Source of the DNA: an uncultured Bacteroidia bacterium | GTDB lineage: Bacteria > Bacteroidota > Bacteroidia > Bacteroidales > F082 | Reading direction: 5' to 3' | Assembly: GCA_913009755.1 (NCBI GenBank) | Contig: CAJVWU010000020.1 | Location: forward strand, 1-49,722 | DNA length: 49,722 nucleotides | Part shown: one piece after another, positions 17,788-26,419 of the stretch | How positions within the stretch are numbered: position 1 is the first letter of the stretch | Layout: each line of letters opens with the position of its first letter | Notes under the pieces: generated by a model | The model's database searches: none | Told to the model about the DNA's origin: nothing | What the model saw: only the letters and a program-made list of their open reading frames with translations | Translations under genes and position numbers: made by a program

Positions 17788-18123
17788 CTAATGGTCACAT
17801 TTATTTTGGTCAATAACCAGTTTTTCGTTGATGTAATCATTTACCAGTTCATGGGCATTTTTTGGTAATGCCCCGATATGAACTTTAATATTATTTACTT
17901 TAAAGATATCAACGGCCTGTTGCCCGATACCGCCCACAATGATATCTGTTGCGCCTTCATCGGCAAGCCATCGCGGCAACAGACCGGGTTGATGCGGTGG
18001 GGCATCCAGTATTGTGTCCGAAACAATTTTGTTGTCTTCAACAGCCACAAGTGCAAATTGTTTGCTGTGGCCAAAGTGATTGTTTAAAATTCCGTTTTCA
18101 ACGGGTATGGCAAATATTTTCAT
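17788..18123 (-). CDS. NifX/NifB-family (MTH1175-like) cluster-binding protein 2
   Basis: 111 residues, begins MKIFAIPVENGILNNHFGHS with the FGH segment typical of the dinitrogenase iron-molybdenum cofactor biosynthesis superfamily, followed by ATDIIVGGIGQQAVDIF. Such single-domain proteins bind metal clusters; the Desulfovibrio orange protein belongs to this superfamily. No nitrogenase structural gene is in the window, so nitrogen fixation is not implied. It directly precedes ATPase A with one base between. Confidence 0.87.
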   Translation of the reverse strand: MKIFAIPVENGILNNHFGHSKQFALVAVEDNKIVSDTILDAPPHQPGLLPRWLADEGATDIIVGGIGQQAVDIFKVNNIKVHIGALPKNAHELVNDYINEKLVIDQNKCDH

Positions 18124-18140
18124 GGTTTTATCTTTTATAG

Positions 18141-18160
18141 CCCCACGCTAAAGGGCGGGG
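18141..18160. repeat. GC-rich extragenic palindrome, family A copy 3
   Basis: CCCCACGCTAAAGGGCGGGG, 18 bases upstream of the NifX-like gene start. The placement (repeat, then AT-rich leader, then ATG) mirrors copy 1 upstream of the flavoenzyme gene. Confidence 0.65.
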
Positions 18161-18191
18161 TGTATCTCTCTTTTTCTTTTTTATACAAACA

Positions 18192-18252
18192 AGGCCGTCT
18201 CAAAATCGGACTTCCTGTTTTTCCTGGGATATCCGTTTTTTTGAGATAGCCT
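18192..18252. repeat. Short element with 14-bp imperfect terminal inverted repeats
   Basis: AGGCCGTCTCAAAA (18192-18205) and TTTTGAGATAGCCT (18239-18252) pair with two mismatches; 33 bases between. It resembles a miniature inverted-repeat element and splits the operon between DUF5320 and the second NifX-like gene. No coding. Confidence 0.5.
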
Positions 18253-18275
18253 CATTGATCAATTAAAGGGAAAAA

Positions 18276-18470
18276 TTAACGATGCCACCAACCAAATCCA
18301 CGTCCTCTGCCCCGGCCTCTTCCATATCCAAATCCAAATCCTCTTCCGCGGGGATAATCCGTTTCAGGAGACTGAGGATTGGTTTTCAGCTCGTCATCTT
18401 TGCATTTCCCTAAACCTCTTCCGGTACGGGGACCTTCACCCCGTGGTCCGGTTCCATCAAATCCTGGCAT
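18276..18470 (-). CDS. DUF5320 family small glycine/arginine-rich protein
   Basis: 64 residues starting MPGFDGTGPRGEGPRTGRG, the hallmark of DUF5320, followed by a run of GRG/GFG repeats ending GFGWWHR. Members are typically found beside NifX-type and MinD-type genes in anaerobes, as here. Function unknown. Confidence 0.88.
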   Translation of the reverse strand: MPGFDGTGPRGEGPRTGRGLGKCKDDELKTNPQSPETDYPRGRGFGFGYGRGRGRGRGFGWWHR

Positions 18471-18487
18471 AATAAACCTCCTTTCAT

Positions 18488-18802
18488 TTATTGTATTGAA
18501 TCAATAATTTCTTTTACCGATCTTTTATCATCCGGCAAGATCACCATTTGAATGTTAAACTTTTCCAGCAGGTCTTTGGCTTTGGGGCCAAAATCCCCTG
18601 AAATAACTTTTTGTGCTTCCAGTTCAACCATTTTTTCAGCGGTTTTTACACCTGCCCCGCTATTGGCTGCTGTGTTTGGATTTTGATAAAACTTTGTCTC
18701 TTTTGTGTTTTCGTCATAAAGACAAAAATATTTTGCCCGTCCAAAACGCAGGTCAAATGTTGAACTTAATTGGTTTCCTGTTGATGTGATTACTGTTTTC
18801 AT
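18488..18802 (-). CDS. NifX/NifB-family (MTH1175-like) cluster-binding protein 1
   Basis: 104 residues, MKTVITSTGNQLSSTFDLRFGRAKYF..., with the family's FGRA segment, VISGDFGPKAKDLLEKF and a C-terminal ILPDDKRSVKEII helix. Same superfamily as the second small protein of the operon but divergent from it, and more like the orange-protein branch with its FDLRFGRA motif. The start overlaps the regulator gene's stop by one base (TAATG), so expression is coupled to the regulator. Confidence 0.87.
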   Translation of the reverse strand: MKTVITSTGNQLSSTFDLRFGRAKYFCLYDENTKETKFYQNPNTAANSGAGVKTAEKMVELEAQKVISGDFGPKAKDLLEKFNIQMVILPDDKRSVKEIIDSIQ

Positions 18803-19215
18803 TATTTTGATTTATTTCTTAATGGTTCGATTTCCGTTGATTTACACATCGGGCAATGGCCGTTTGTGCCTCTGGCCGGAAAGGTAAACCTGGCATTGCA
18901 ATGTTTGCATACAAACCAGTCTTTTTCGAGGTATGCATTACCAAACACCGTTATGATCTCTTTGGACTCAACCAGGGCATGGGCAATTTTCCGCCGTGCA
19001 CTTTCATAAATTCGTGCAAAAGTTGCACGCGATACCCCCATCAGTTCCGATGCTCCCTGGTGATTCATCAGATCGTAATCAGCAAGTTTTATGGCTTCGT
19101 ATTCTTCGTACAACAGTTCCACCTTACTGCGGTTCCTTCCGGGATGGCCATAGGGTCTGAATCCCCTGAATTTAGGGGGCTCCACAACTCTCCGTAATCT
19201 TCTTCTTCTGGGCAT
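18802..19215 (-). CDS. DUF134 family DNA-binding regulator with C-terminal zinc ribbon
   Basis: 137 residues: a strongly basic N-terminus (MPRRRRLRRV), the conserved PPKFRGFRPYG block, a helix-turn-helix region (HQGASELMGVSRATFARIY, about residues 60-78) and a zinc ribbon with CKHC...CPMC (about 108-127). DUF134 proteins are predicted transcription regulators that accompany NifX/MinD-type clusters. ATG 19215 is chosen because it begins at the conserved MPRRRR and has TTGGG just upstream; the longer frame to 19293 would run through the promoter. A palindrome overlapping the promoter (19242-19268) suggests autoregulation. Confidence 0.9.
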   Translation of the reverse strand: MPRRRRLRRVVEPPKFRGFRPYGHPGRNRSKVELLYEEYEAIKLADYDLMNHQGASELMGVSRATFARIYESARRKIAHALVESKEIITVFGNAYLEKDWFVCKHCNARFTFPARGTNGHCPMCKSTEIEPLRNKSK

Positions 19216-19232
19216 CCCAATTAAATAATTTG

Positions 19233-19240
19233 CAAAATTA
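19233..19240 (-). promoter_or_regulatory. Bacteroidetes -7 box (TAATTTTG) of the DUF134 operon
   Basis: Exact TAnnTTTG on the minus strand, 18 bases upstream of the ATG at 19215, giving a leader of about a dozen bases. Confidence 0.55.
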
Positions 19241-19241
19241 A

Positions 19242-19268
19242 TGAGAATATTCTCAATATGAGAATATT
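19242..19268. promoter_or_regulatory. Putative operator: overlapping TGAGAATATTCTCA palindrome plus half-site
   Basis: A perfect 14-bp palindrome TGAGAATATTCTCA (19242-19255) is followed by a further half-site TGAGAATATT (19259-19268), so AATATTCTCA-ATA-TGAGAATATT also forms an inverted repeat with 10-bp arms. It lies directly upstream of the -7 box, where a bound regulator would hinder RNA polymerase. The DUF134 protein encoded just downstream is the obvious candidate ligand (inference). Confidence 0.6.
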
Positions 19269-19661
19269 TTTTAATAAAAAATTCATTATGCATAATATTA
19301 TATTCCTATCGGACACTGGTTATAATCTTTGTAATTATACCGATTAATGATTGTCGTCGTCCGTTCAGGCAGGCTCCATTTCGCTTTGATTTTTGGTTGG
19401 TAACACCATCAGGCAAAATCATCTGTCAAGTTACACGAAGGATGAATCGGGCTACAACCCTTTATTTTAAAAAGTTTCGCCTATTTTTCATATTCATTAT
19501 TGGCATTTTGTTATTTTTAAACCGCGTGTTTTACTGGAATTCCCGTATATAAAATACGATTATCACGTCTTAAATAATATCATTAAAAAAAATTAATCAG
19601 ATAATATTGAAGAATGAATTGAAACAATTTTTTAATATTGTACAATCATTTTAGTAAAATA
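19269..19661. other. AT-rich divergent intergenic region
   Basis: About 390 bases between the DUF134 operon and the broken glycosyltransferase gene. The only frame of note is a 36-codon plus-strand ORF (19442-19552) coding for a hydrophobic segment (FFIFIIGILLFL); I do not consider it proven. No RNA gene or strong repeat seen. Confidence 0.4.
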
Positions 19662-21350
19662 TTGAATAAATTAAGCAGCAATAAGCAGATAGGGTTAATA
19701 ATAGTCATTGGGCTTATTATCAGGATTGTAGCTTTGCCATTCGTCCATACGACCAATGCTGATGCTGTAAGCCGGATCATTATTGCTTATTAGTGGTTGC
19801 AAAACCCTTACTTTACAATATCAGATGTTTGGCTCCCGCTGCATCATTATCTGAATGCCTTTATAATTTGGGTTTCCGGAGGAGACCTGATATATTCGTT
19901 GAAAATTTTACAAATTTTATTTGCGGTTGCTACTGCTATACCTCTGTACAAATTCACTTTAAATGAATTCAAATCAACGGAAGGGGCTTTTTTTGTTTCT
20001 CTCACATACCTTTTTATACCCATTGTGGTAAGGAATAGTTTTCAAGTGTTGTCAGGCATTCCATCTGCTTTTTTTATTGCAGCATCCATGTATTTTTTAT
20101 CGCAGGGTAAAAAGCTTGATAAACCAATTAAATATGGGGTTCTTGCAGGATTATCTATGACTATTGCAGGAGGTATCAGATATGAAGCATGGCTGCTCAT
20201 CGCTGTTTTTACGCTTGTTTTGCTATTGCAAAAGCAATGGAAGATGGTTCTTTTTTTCTGGGTTTTTGCTATGATATTCCCATTTTTTTGGATGACAGGA
20301 GGTTATATTGTACATGGCGATCTGTTCTATGGTTCACATGGTGCCTATTGATGGAACATTACGATGATGGGGGGTAATGATAATTTTAACTGGAGAATGC
20401 TGTGTTGGAGATTAGTGTATTTTCCCATAACTTATGGCATTTTGATGACACCGTTAATTACGATAGCAACTTTGTATTATACAATAAAATCAGTTAAAAA
20501 AAGGGAACCGGAAATGAGCATAATTTGGTGGTTATTACCATTTGTAGTTTTAATGATAGCCTTCATTTATAAAGCTGTTAACGGAACCTTATTGCTTCAA
20601 CCCAGGTTTGTTATTTTACTTTTAATAACTTCAATACCTTTTTATGCACTTGTATTTATGAATAAGGACCATTTAAAAGCAAAAAAAATTATTGCCTGGG
20701 CTATTATTATATTGATTTTACCATATTCCTATCTCGGAGCGAGGAATATTCAGGCATTTCCAAGAATAAAAGATAAAACAACATTAGATTTGCTCAAGAT
20801 CATTCATAATGAAGTTGATAAAAATGGTACGCAATCATTGATTCTCGACTTTATTGGCTGGGATAATACTTATTTTATCTGGTTAAGATCGGGTGTTGCA
20901 CCTGATAATATTTTTATTGTAAACGGTGCAAAATATGGAAAAGTTAATGCCAGCGAACTGGCTAAAAAAATCGAAAAAAATAAAACAGGAATTATAGTAA
21001 AGAAAAATGAGTCAAAAATGGATGAATATTTTCATTTTTTAAACGATACAGTTCTTGAAGTACGAAAAGTTGCAAATTATTTATATTTGAAACCAATAAT
21101 CATAAACAGTCGAATTACTTTATATAAATATAAATCAGGGGATAAAGCACCATTGATTTTTTATAGTGACAGGAAGCTGTTAAAAGTGAATGAAAATGCA
21201 ATCCATCAAATTGAAGAAAGAATTAAAGCTAATACGCAACAGTATAATTCGATGATTCATGAAGCAGAAATAAGAGGTATTGAAATTGACACATTGATCC
21301 GTATCAGCGCAATCAATTTATATAAACAGAAACTAAAAAAAACTCATTAG
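19662..21350 (+). pseudogene. Glycosyltransferase-39-type membrane protein, interrupted by two stop codons
   Basis: One reading frame, with no frameshift, runs from about 19662 (TTG) to 21350 and codes for a polytopic membrane protein with the DxWxPLHHYLN, GIRYEAWLL and periplasmic-loop features of GT39/ArnT-like dolichyl- or polyprenyl-phosphate sugar transferases. It is cut by TAG at 19791-19793 and TGA at 20349-20351. Both stops fall between a Tyr codon and a Trp codon (TAT-stop-TGG). The piece from 19797 to 20351 codes 184 residues and 20364 to 21350 codes 328. The region is more AT-rich than its surroundings, hinting at transfer. Decayed gene is the simplest reading; sequencing error or readthrough are alternatives. 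Confidence 0.75.
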
Positions 21351-21383
21351 ATTCTTCCTTCTCTTTTTGTCAATTAAATCAAT

Positions 21384-22964
21384 TTAATCAACGATAAGTC
21401 TCGTAACAAATATTCTTTTTTTTGTTTTTACACGGATGAAATACAAACCGGCGGGCAGGCCATCAATATCCAGCATGTCTTTTTGTGACCTGACAGGTTG
21501 ATTGAGCACAGTCCTTCCATGGATATCAAAAACCCTAACATGTTCCATTTCATCTCCTTCAAAGGTAACCATATCATGAGCAGGGTTGGGGTAAATGTTT
21601 ATCTGTGGAATAGATTTCGATAGTCTGTATTGTGTGGAATTGATGTGGTCTCCGGGAACTTTCATACGCTGAAACCAGATATTGAGCTTGCCGTTTCGTG
21701 TGTCGCCCCAAACTGAATATAACGTGTCATTTCTCAGTTTTACACACATAAAATCGTTTCCCGAACTGGACAATACGTCATCATATTCTACCAATGTATC
21801 CGATATCCTGAAGTTTGGTGAAAATGTTGCCGAATCTTTTTTGCGATAAGCCCCCCAGATTTCACAGGCTGTTTCATATCCTGTTCCTTCCGCGTTTCTC
21901 CGGTCGCGCCAGTTGACGATCAAATTTCCGTCATTATCAAAATCGGCCCAAACCAAATCCTGCATTTTTCCATTTCCCTGTTCATCGTCATTTACCCTGA
22001 CCGCTTCGGTCCAGCTTATGCCTTCATCAAAACTTTCAACAATAAAAATATCCATATCGCCATAAGTTGATGCAAGGGAGCAAAACAAAAGGTGACCGGG
22101 ATCGGAAGGGTCGGTAACCAGTTGATAGCCCTTTTTTGCCAGGGGACCGTCTGCCGGCTTGGTAATTTTCATGACTTCATGGTAAACAAAAGAATTGCCG
22201 CCGTCGTCAGATGTGGTCAGTAATAGCCGGGCATAAACACTTTGTGAAAGAAGGTAACTGGGGTAAACACAAAAAAATGTTCCGTTATCCGAAACGGCAG
22301 GCGTTGCCATGGGGCTGTCAATCAAATTGCCTACAAGCCAGCCGGTGGTATCAATATATTTCCATGCATCCCATTTACTTCCGCCATCGGTTGACCTGAT
22401 AAGATAAGGCCGGTTGGGTGGAGGAATCCAGGGGGCAGGCTTGGTGGTTATATAAATTGTCCCCTGGTTTTTACTCTGAAAGGTATTTATGGCGATCCAT
22501 GGCCTGTCAACAGGCCTTTTTGAACCATCGGCATAAGCGTCAATTACCTCCGAAGGGTTTCCCCACGAGAGGCCGCCATCTGAAGACTTTACAATATATA
22601 CAGCTCCTGAATCAGGGTTTTTCCGGTAATCAACATAAGAAAGGAATAAATTCCCCGCAGCATCAAATACCATGGAAGGGTCAGCGGACTGAAAGGTTAG
22701 TGAGAAGTGGGGTATTGATACTGGTTCGGTCCATGTTGTTCCCCGGTCGAAGCTTGCCCGCGTCCTGATTACAATCTGTTGTTGCCATTGCCAGCTCATC
22801 CAGGCCACAACCATATTTTGCGGATTAACCGGGTTGATGGCCAGGTAGGGTTCACCATCAAAAACATTTCCGTCGGACAGGTTTTGGTTTTGGCTGAAAG
22901 CAATTCCCGGCAGGAAAAATACCAGCAGTAAAATCATGTTCTTGATTATGGACAATTCAGCCAT
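21384..22964 (-). CDS. Secreted BNR/sialidase-like repeat protein with T9SS sorting domain
   Basis: 526 residues. Signal peptide MILLLVFFLPGIAFS near the N-terminus (cleavage probably before QNQN). The body is a BNR-type beta-propeller with Asp-box repeats (SSDGGLSW, STDGGSKW, SDDGGNSF, SFDEGISW). The C-terminal ~75 residues form a Por sorting domain (INIYPNPAHDMV ... FVTRLIVD), which targets export by type IX secretion. Sialidase catalytic arginine triad and FRIP motif are not evident, so a binding or other hydrolase role is as likely. ATG 22964 is preferred; the longer frame to 23009 overlaps cbpM by 14 bases. Confidence 0.85.
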   Translation of the reverse strand: MAELSIIKNMILLLVFFLPGIAFSQNQNLSDGNVFDGEPYLAINPVNPQNMVVAWMSWQWQQQIVIRTRASFDRGTTWTEPVSIPHFSLTFQSADPSMVFDAAGNLFLSYVDYRKNPDSGAVYIVKSSDGGLSWGNPSEVIDAYADGSKRPVDRPWIAINTFQSKNQGTIYITTKPAPWIPPPNRPYLIRSTDGGSKWDAWKYIDTTGWLVGNLIDSPMATPAVSDNGTFFCVYPSYLLSQSVYARLLLTTSDDGGNSFVYHEVMKITKPADGPLAKKGYQLVTDPSDPGHLLFCSLASTYGDMDIFIVESFDEGISWTEAVRVNDDEQGNGKMQDLVWADFDNDGNLIVNWRDRRNAEGTGYETACEIWGAYRKKDSATFSPNFRISDTLVEYDDVLSSSGNDFMCVKLRNDTLYSVWGDTRNGKLNIWFQRMKVPGDHINSTQYRLSKSIPQINIYPNPAHDMVTFEGDEMEHVRVFDIHGRTVLNQPVRSQKDMLDIDGLPAGLYFIRVKTKKRIFVTRLIVD

Positions 22965-22995
22965 ATTTGTCGTAAGTCTTTTCGGTAACCCATTA

Positions 22996-23334
22996 TTATT
23001 CAACATCAAAAAACTCTTTCGGGAACAGGGTCAACATTTTATCTTCGTGTTTTTTTAACAGATGTCTTAAACGGTTCAACTCATTTTGCATTGTTGTTAA
23101 TTTTTCGCGCATTCCGATAATTATCTCTATCCCTTCTTTATTAACGCCGAGTTCCCTGTGCAGCCGGATTGCCCTTTCGTACTTTTCCATGTCATCGCTG
23201 TATATGCAGGATATGTTTTCCGTTTGCCTGATCTCGATCAGTCCGAAGTCGGCAAACTCCCTGATCAGGGTAACCGATACCTGGTGAAAGTCGGCAAATT
23301 GCTGAAGGGTAATATATTTTCGTGTAGTAGCCAT
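22996..23334 (-). CDS. cbpM: CbpM-type chaperone modulator (MerR-like HTH)
   Basis: 112 residues with an N-terminal MerR-like helix-turn-helix (YITLQQFADFHQVSVTLIREFADFGLI) and a C-terminal coiled coil (REKLTTMQNELNRLRHLLKKH). CbpM binds the J-domain of CbpA and inhibits its stimulation of DnaK. It starts six bases after the cbpA stop, the standard cbpAM arrangement. Confidence 0.85.
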   Translation of the reverse strand: MATTRKYITLQQFADFHQVSVTLIREFADFGLIEIRQTENISCIYSDDMEKYERAIRLHRELGVNKEGIEIIIGMREKLTTMQNELNRLRHLLKKHEDKMLTLFPKEFFDVE

Positions 23335-23340
23335 GGCATT

Positions 23341-24255
23341 TTATTTTGATCTGATTTTTGACAATTCTTTTATCAATTCCTTTTCTTTGTCCGTAAGGTT
23401 TGTAGGTAATTTCACATTGATACGGGCGTACATGTCCCCGAAATGGCCTTTTTTTCGATAGACGGGGAACCCTTTGCCTTTCAACCGGAGTGTGGTGCCG
23501 TTTTGGGTTTCGGGTTTTATTTTGACCTTCACGTTTCCGGCCAGTGTATTCACGATAGTAGTACCGCCAAGCAAAGCCGTGTAGAGCTCCACATCATGGT
23601 TTATATACAGGTCGTTTCCTTTCCGTTCAAACACCGGGTCGGTGTCAACCAGTACCGTAATGAACAGGTCACCGTTTTGGCCTCCGTTCATTCCCGCCCC
23701 CCCTTTTCCTTTCAGCCTGATGACCTGTCCGTCTTTAATACCTGCCGGAATGGTTATACGTATATTTTTCCCATTTACTGTAAGTGTATGTTTTGAATCG
23801 GTATAGGCCGCTCTTAAGGGCAAATGCATTTCCGCTGTATAATCCTGTCCTTTCATCGAACGGCTGCGACGTTGACTGAACCCGCTGCTGCCAAATCCGC
23901 CGCCAAACATGGACTGGAAGAAATCCGAGAAATCACCCATGTCGAAATCGGGGGCACCTGAAGTCTGATATTGTCTTTGTTGCTTGAACCCGCCGGTTTT
24001 GTTCCATGCCTCATGTTGCTCATCGCTTACTTTGGACCAGTCCATCCCGTAAGCATCGTATTTTTTTCGCTTGGCCGGATCGCTCAATACCTCGTTGGCT
24101 TCGTTAAGCTCTTTGAATTTTTGCTCCGCTTCTTTGTTGTCCGGGTTTACATCGGGATGGTACTTCCGTGCCAGTTTGCGGTAAGCTTTTTTTATTTCGG
24201 CTTCCGTGGCATTTTTGCTCACACCAAGTATTTTATAATAATCTTTATACTTCAT
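23341..24255 (-). CDS. cbpA: DnaJ-class co-chaperone CbpA
   Basis: 304 residues: J-domain with the HPD motif (KYHPDVNPD, about 29-37), a Gly/Phe-rich linker ([14 protein letters not shown]), and two C-terminal substrate-binding beta domains, without the zinc-finger region of DnaJ. This is the CbpA layout; it recruits DnaK (Hsp70) to clients. ATG 24255 gives the usual [12 protein letters not shown] start; the frame extends to a TTG at 24267. A possible -7 box TAACTTCG lies at 24277-24284 on the minus strand. Confidence 0.92.
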   Translation of the reverse strand: MKYKDYYKILGVSKNATEAEIKKAYRKLARKYHPDVNPDNKEAEQKFKELNEANEVLSDPAKRKKYDAYGMDWSKVSDEQHEAWNKTGGFKQQRQYQTSGAPDFDMGDFSDFFQSMFGGGFGSSGFSQRRSRSMKGQDYTAEMHLPLRAAYTDSKHTLTVNGKNIRITIPAGIKDGQVIRLKGKGGAGMNGGQNGDLFITVLVDTDPVFERKGNDLYINHDVELYTALLGGTTIVNTLAGNVKVKIKPETQNGTTLRLKGKGFPVYRKKGHFGDMYARINVKLPTNLTDKEKELIKELSKIRSK

Positions 24256-24359
24256 ATTTGTTTTCAAATTGAAGTGCGAAGTTAGGAAAAATCAAATTCA
24301 GGAAATGCGGTTTTCAGATGCTGATACCGTTGATCAGGGGTGATATTTTTTTTTTGATT

Positions 24360-24505
24360 GACGCAGATTTTCGCTGATTGGTTATGATTTGTGTTTTTGA
24401 CGCAGATTTTCGCTGATTGGTTATGATTTGTGTTTTTGACGCAGATTTTCGCTGATTGGTTATGATTTGTGTTTTTGACGCAGATTTTCGCTGATTGGTT
24501 ATGAT
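24360..24505. repeat. 39-bp tandem repeat, 3.7 copies
   Basis: Units begin at 24360, 24399, 24438 and 24477, each starting GACGCAGATTTTCGCTGATT; the last is cut at 29 bases. The copies are identical. They lie between cbpA and the SDR gene in a 332-base gap with no gene. The last unit runs into a sequence also found near 32.5 kb. Confidence 0.95.
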
Positions 24506-24526
24506 CGTATTATGCCAGTGGATAAA
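24487..24526. repeat. Dispersed 40-bp repeat, copy 1
   Basis: A 40-base stretch starting TTCGCTGATTGGTTATGATC is exactly repeated, in inverted orientation, at 32529-32568; similarity continues with mismatches for about 10-20 bases on both sides. Confidence 0.9.
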
Positions 24527-24587
24527 TTCCGTAGCCGGTATTCATTCTAACCCTTCGGGTTGAAGGGATAAAAAAAAAGAAAAAGCA

Positions 24588-25376
24588 TCAATAGCTTTCA
24601 CACAATTCAAAAAGTTTTTCTACTTGTTCTTTGTTTTGTCCGAAAGGACAAGTGGTTAGGTGGCGGTGCTCGAAATATTTTCCCGTGATGCCTTTTACTT
24701 CGGGAGAGGTTGCCAGCCATTCCGGAGTGTCAGCTCCCTGTTCGGGCGTTTCGTGCCCGCCGAAACCCAGGTTGTTTGATAGTGTTGATCTGACATCTCC
24801 CGGATGACAAGCATTAACAGTTATATTAAAGGGTTTTAACCGTTCTGCAAAAGCAACGGTCAGCATTCTGTTGGCTTGTTTGCTTTGACGATAAGCTGTA
24901 TTGTTGTTATAATGCCTTTTAATAAATTCGGGGTCATCAGGATTCAGGTCACCTGCCCAGTAAGAAGCCACATTGACAATCCTTGCCTGCAAAGCTTTTT
25001 TTAAATGGGGTGTAAAAAATTTCATCATCCAGAAATAACCCAACACATTGGTTGCCCACTGCATTTCAATACCTTCGGCAGTTTCTTCCCGCCTTCGTGG
25101 TGTTGCCCCTGCAACATTGATCAGGACATGCAACGGATACTGCCAGTTATCTGCCGCAGCTTTAATGTCTGCCTTGCGTGAAAGGTCGGTAATAAGATAA
25201 GAAATATTCTCGTTGCCGGTAATCCTGATCAGTCCGGCAACAGTTTGCCTGGCTTTGGTTTCGTTGCGGGCGGGGATAATCACTTCGAATCCCGGCTTTT
25301 CGGCAAAATATTTTGCAATGGCTTTGCCGATGGCACCCGTACCACCTGTGACAAGTGCTGTTTTCAAATTCTTCAT
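24588..25376 (-). CDS. Short-chain dehydrogenase/reductase (retinol-dehydrogenase-like)
   Basis: 262 residues, Rossmann fold with TGGTGAIG at the N-terminus (about 10-17), INVAGA for the NNAG motif, a catalytic Ser in VNVASYWAG and YRQSKQ for YxxxK (about residues 160-165). The family oxidises or reduces alcohol/carbonyl groups with NAD(P); the substrate cannot be inferred. A cysteine-bearing tail (TTCPFG) ends the protein. It is divergent from the deacetylase gene, with 65 bases between them. Confidence 0.85.
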   Translation of the reverse strand: MKNLKTALVTGGTGAIGKAIAKYFAEKPGFEVIIPARNETKARQTVAGLIRITGNENISYLITDLSRKADIKAAADNWQYPLHVLINVAGATPRRREETAEGIEMQWATNVLGYFWMMKFFTPHLKKALQARIVNVASYWAGDLNPDDPEFIKRHYNNNTAYRQSKQANRMLTVAFAERLKPFNITVNACHPGDVRSTLSNNLGFGGHETPEQGADTPEWLATSPEVKGITGKYFEHRHLTTCPFGQNKEQVEKLFELCESY

Positions 25377-25441
25377 AACGGCTTTAGCTTTTTCTGTTTC
25401 AACGCCTAAATTATTAATTTTACATTATCAATTCAAGCCTT

Positions 25442-26332
25442 ATGAAAATCCTTTTCAACAACAAGTTTTTTGAACACAATACAAAAAGCAAAGCCGAAGG
25501 GCCTTACCGGATCAATGAGTTTAAAGACATAGAAGATACGTTTGTTGACGGTGAACAATGGATCATGCTGGTTCATCCTGAAAAATACAAAGAGAAGATA
25601 AAAAAGGCCTGTTTCGATAGTGAGGTAATTGCTGAGGTAGAGCTTACCCCGTCCAGTTGGGAAGCCGCCTGCCTTTCGGTTGGCCTGACGGTAAAAGCCT
25701 CCGAAAATGGTGATTTTGCAACTGTTCGGCCTCCCGGTCATCATGCCGGTTTTGAACGGCCTGCCGGATTTTGCCTGTTCAACAACATCGCCATTGCCGC
25801 ACAAAAACTGGTCAACGAAGGCAAAAGAATTTTTATCCTTGACATTGACGGCCACCACGGCGACGGCACACAAAATATTTTTTACAAAAGCAACAAGGTG
25901 TTCTACTGTTCGGTCCACCAGGAATATGCTTATCCTTTTACCGGATTTCCTACCGAAACCGGTGAAGGGGAGGGGAAAGGATACACACTTAATTTTCCGC
26001 TGGAGTCGGGAAAAGGTGATGTTGATTTGCTGGACAAGATTGATAAAGCCATTGTCAGGGCTCGCGAATTTCAACCGGATGTGATTGGTGTGTCGGTAGG
26101 TTATGACGGATACGAAAAAGACCGGTTATTGCAATTGAACTTCACTCCAAAAGCGTACTATGAATGCGCATTCAGGTTAAAGAAAAATTTCAGGAAAATC
26201 CCGGTTTTTGCGGTTCTGGAAGGCGGCTACCATTATGATGTGCGGCAGTTGACCGATGCTTTTGTGGAAGGGGTCAATAACGGGGGCAAACCACCGAGGA
26301 TGAAATATAATGAGGACATGGCTATTGGTTAG
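25442..26332 (+). CDS. Histone-deacetylase family protein (arginase/deacetylase fold)
   Basis: 296 residues with the family's metal and catalytic motifs: RPPGHHAG (about 95-102), DIDGHHGDGT (about 142-151), GYDGYEKD (about 223-230) and VLEGGYH near the C-terminus. Bacterial members deacetylate acetylpolyamines, acetyl-CoA synthetase lysines (AcuC) or other small N-acetyl amides. Zn ligands Asp/His/Asp are all present, so it should be active. Substrate unknown; neighbours do not point to one. Confidence 0.9.
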   Translation: MKILFNNKFFEHNTKSKAEGPYRINEFKDIEDTFVDGEQWIMLVHPEKYKEKIKKACFDSEVIAEVELTPSSWEAACLSVGLTVKASENGDFATVRPPGHHAGFERPAGFCLFNNIAIAAQKLVNEGKRIFILDIDGHHGDGTQNIFYKSNKVFYCSVHQEYAYPFTGFPTETGEGEGKGYTLNFPLESGKGDVDLLDKIDKAIVRAREFQPDVIGVSVGYDGYEKDRLLQLNFTPKAYYECAFRLKKNFRKIPVFAVLEGGYHYDVRQLTDAFVEGVNNGGKPPRMKYNEDMAIG

Positions 26333-26419
26333 GCGGTTAACCAATATAAACATTCCCCCCGTGCGGAAGGGATTTTAAATTGTAGTTTGTTTTAATTCCA
26401 CGAATGTTTAACAGGCCTG

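Noticed and set aside
16019-18802. Nitrogen-fixation genes
   Set aside because: NifX-like domains are present, but there are no nifHDK or nifEN/nifB genes; the set fits the ORP-type system better.
19662-21350. Alternative genetic code (TGA as Trp) to explain the glycosyltransferase gene
   Set aside because: A TAG also interrupts it, and other genes in the window use TGA as a normal stop (for example the oxidosqualene cyclase).
24360-24505. Regular repeats considered as a CRISPR array
   Set aside because: The 39-base units are directly adjacent and identical throughout, with no variable spacers and no cas genes.
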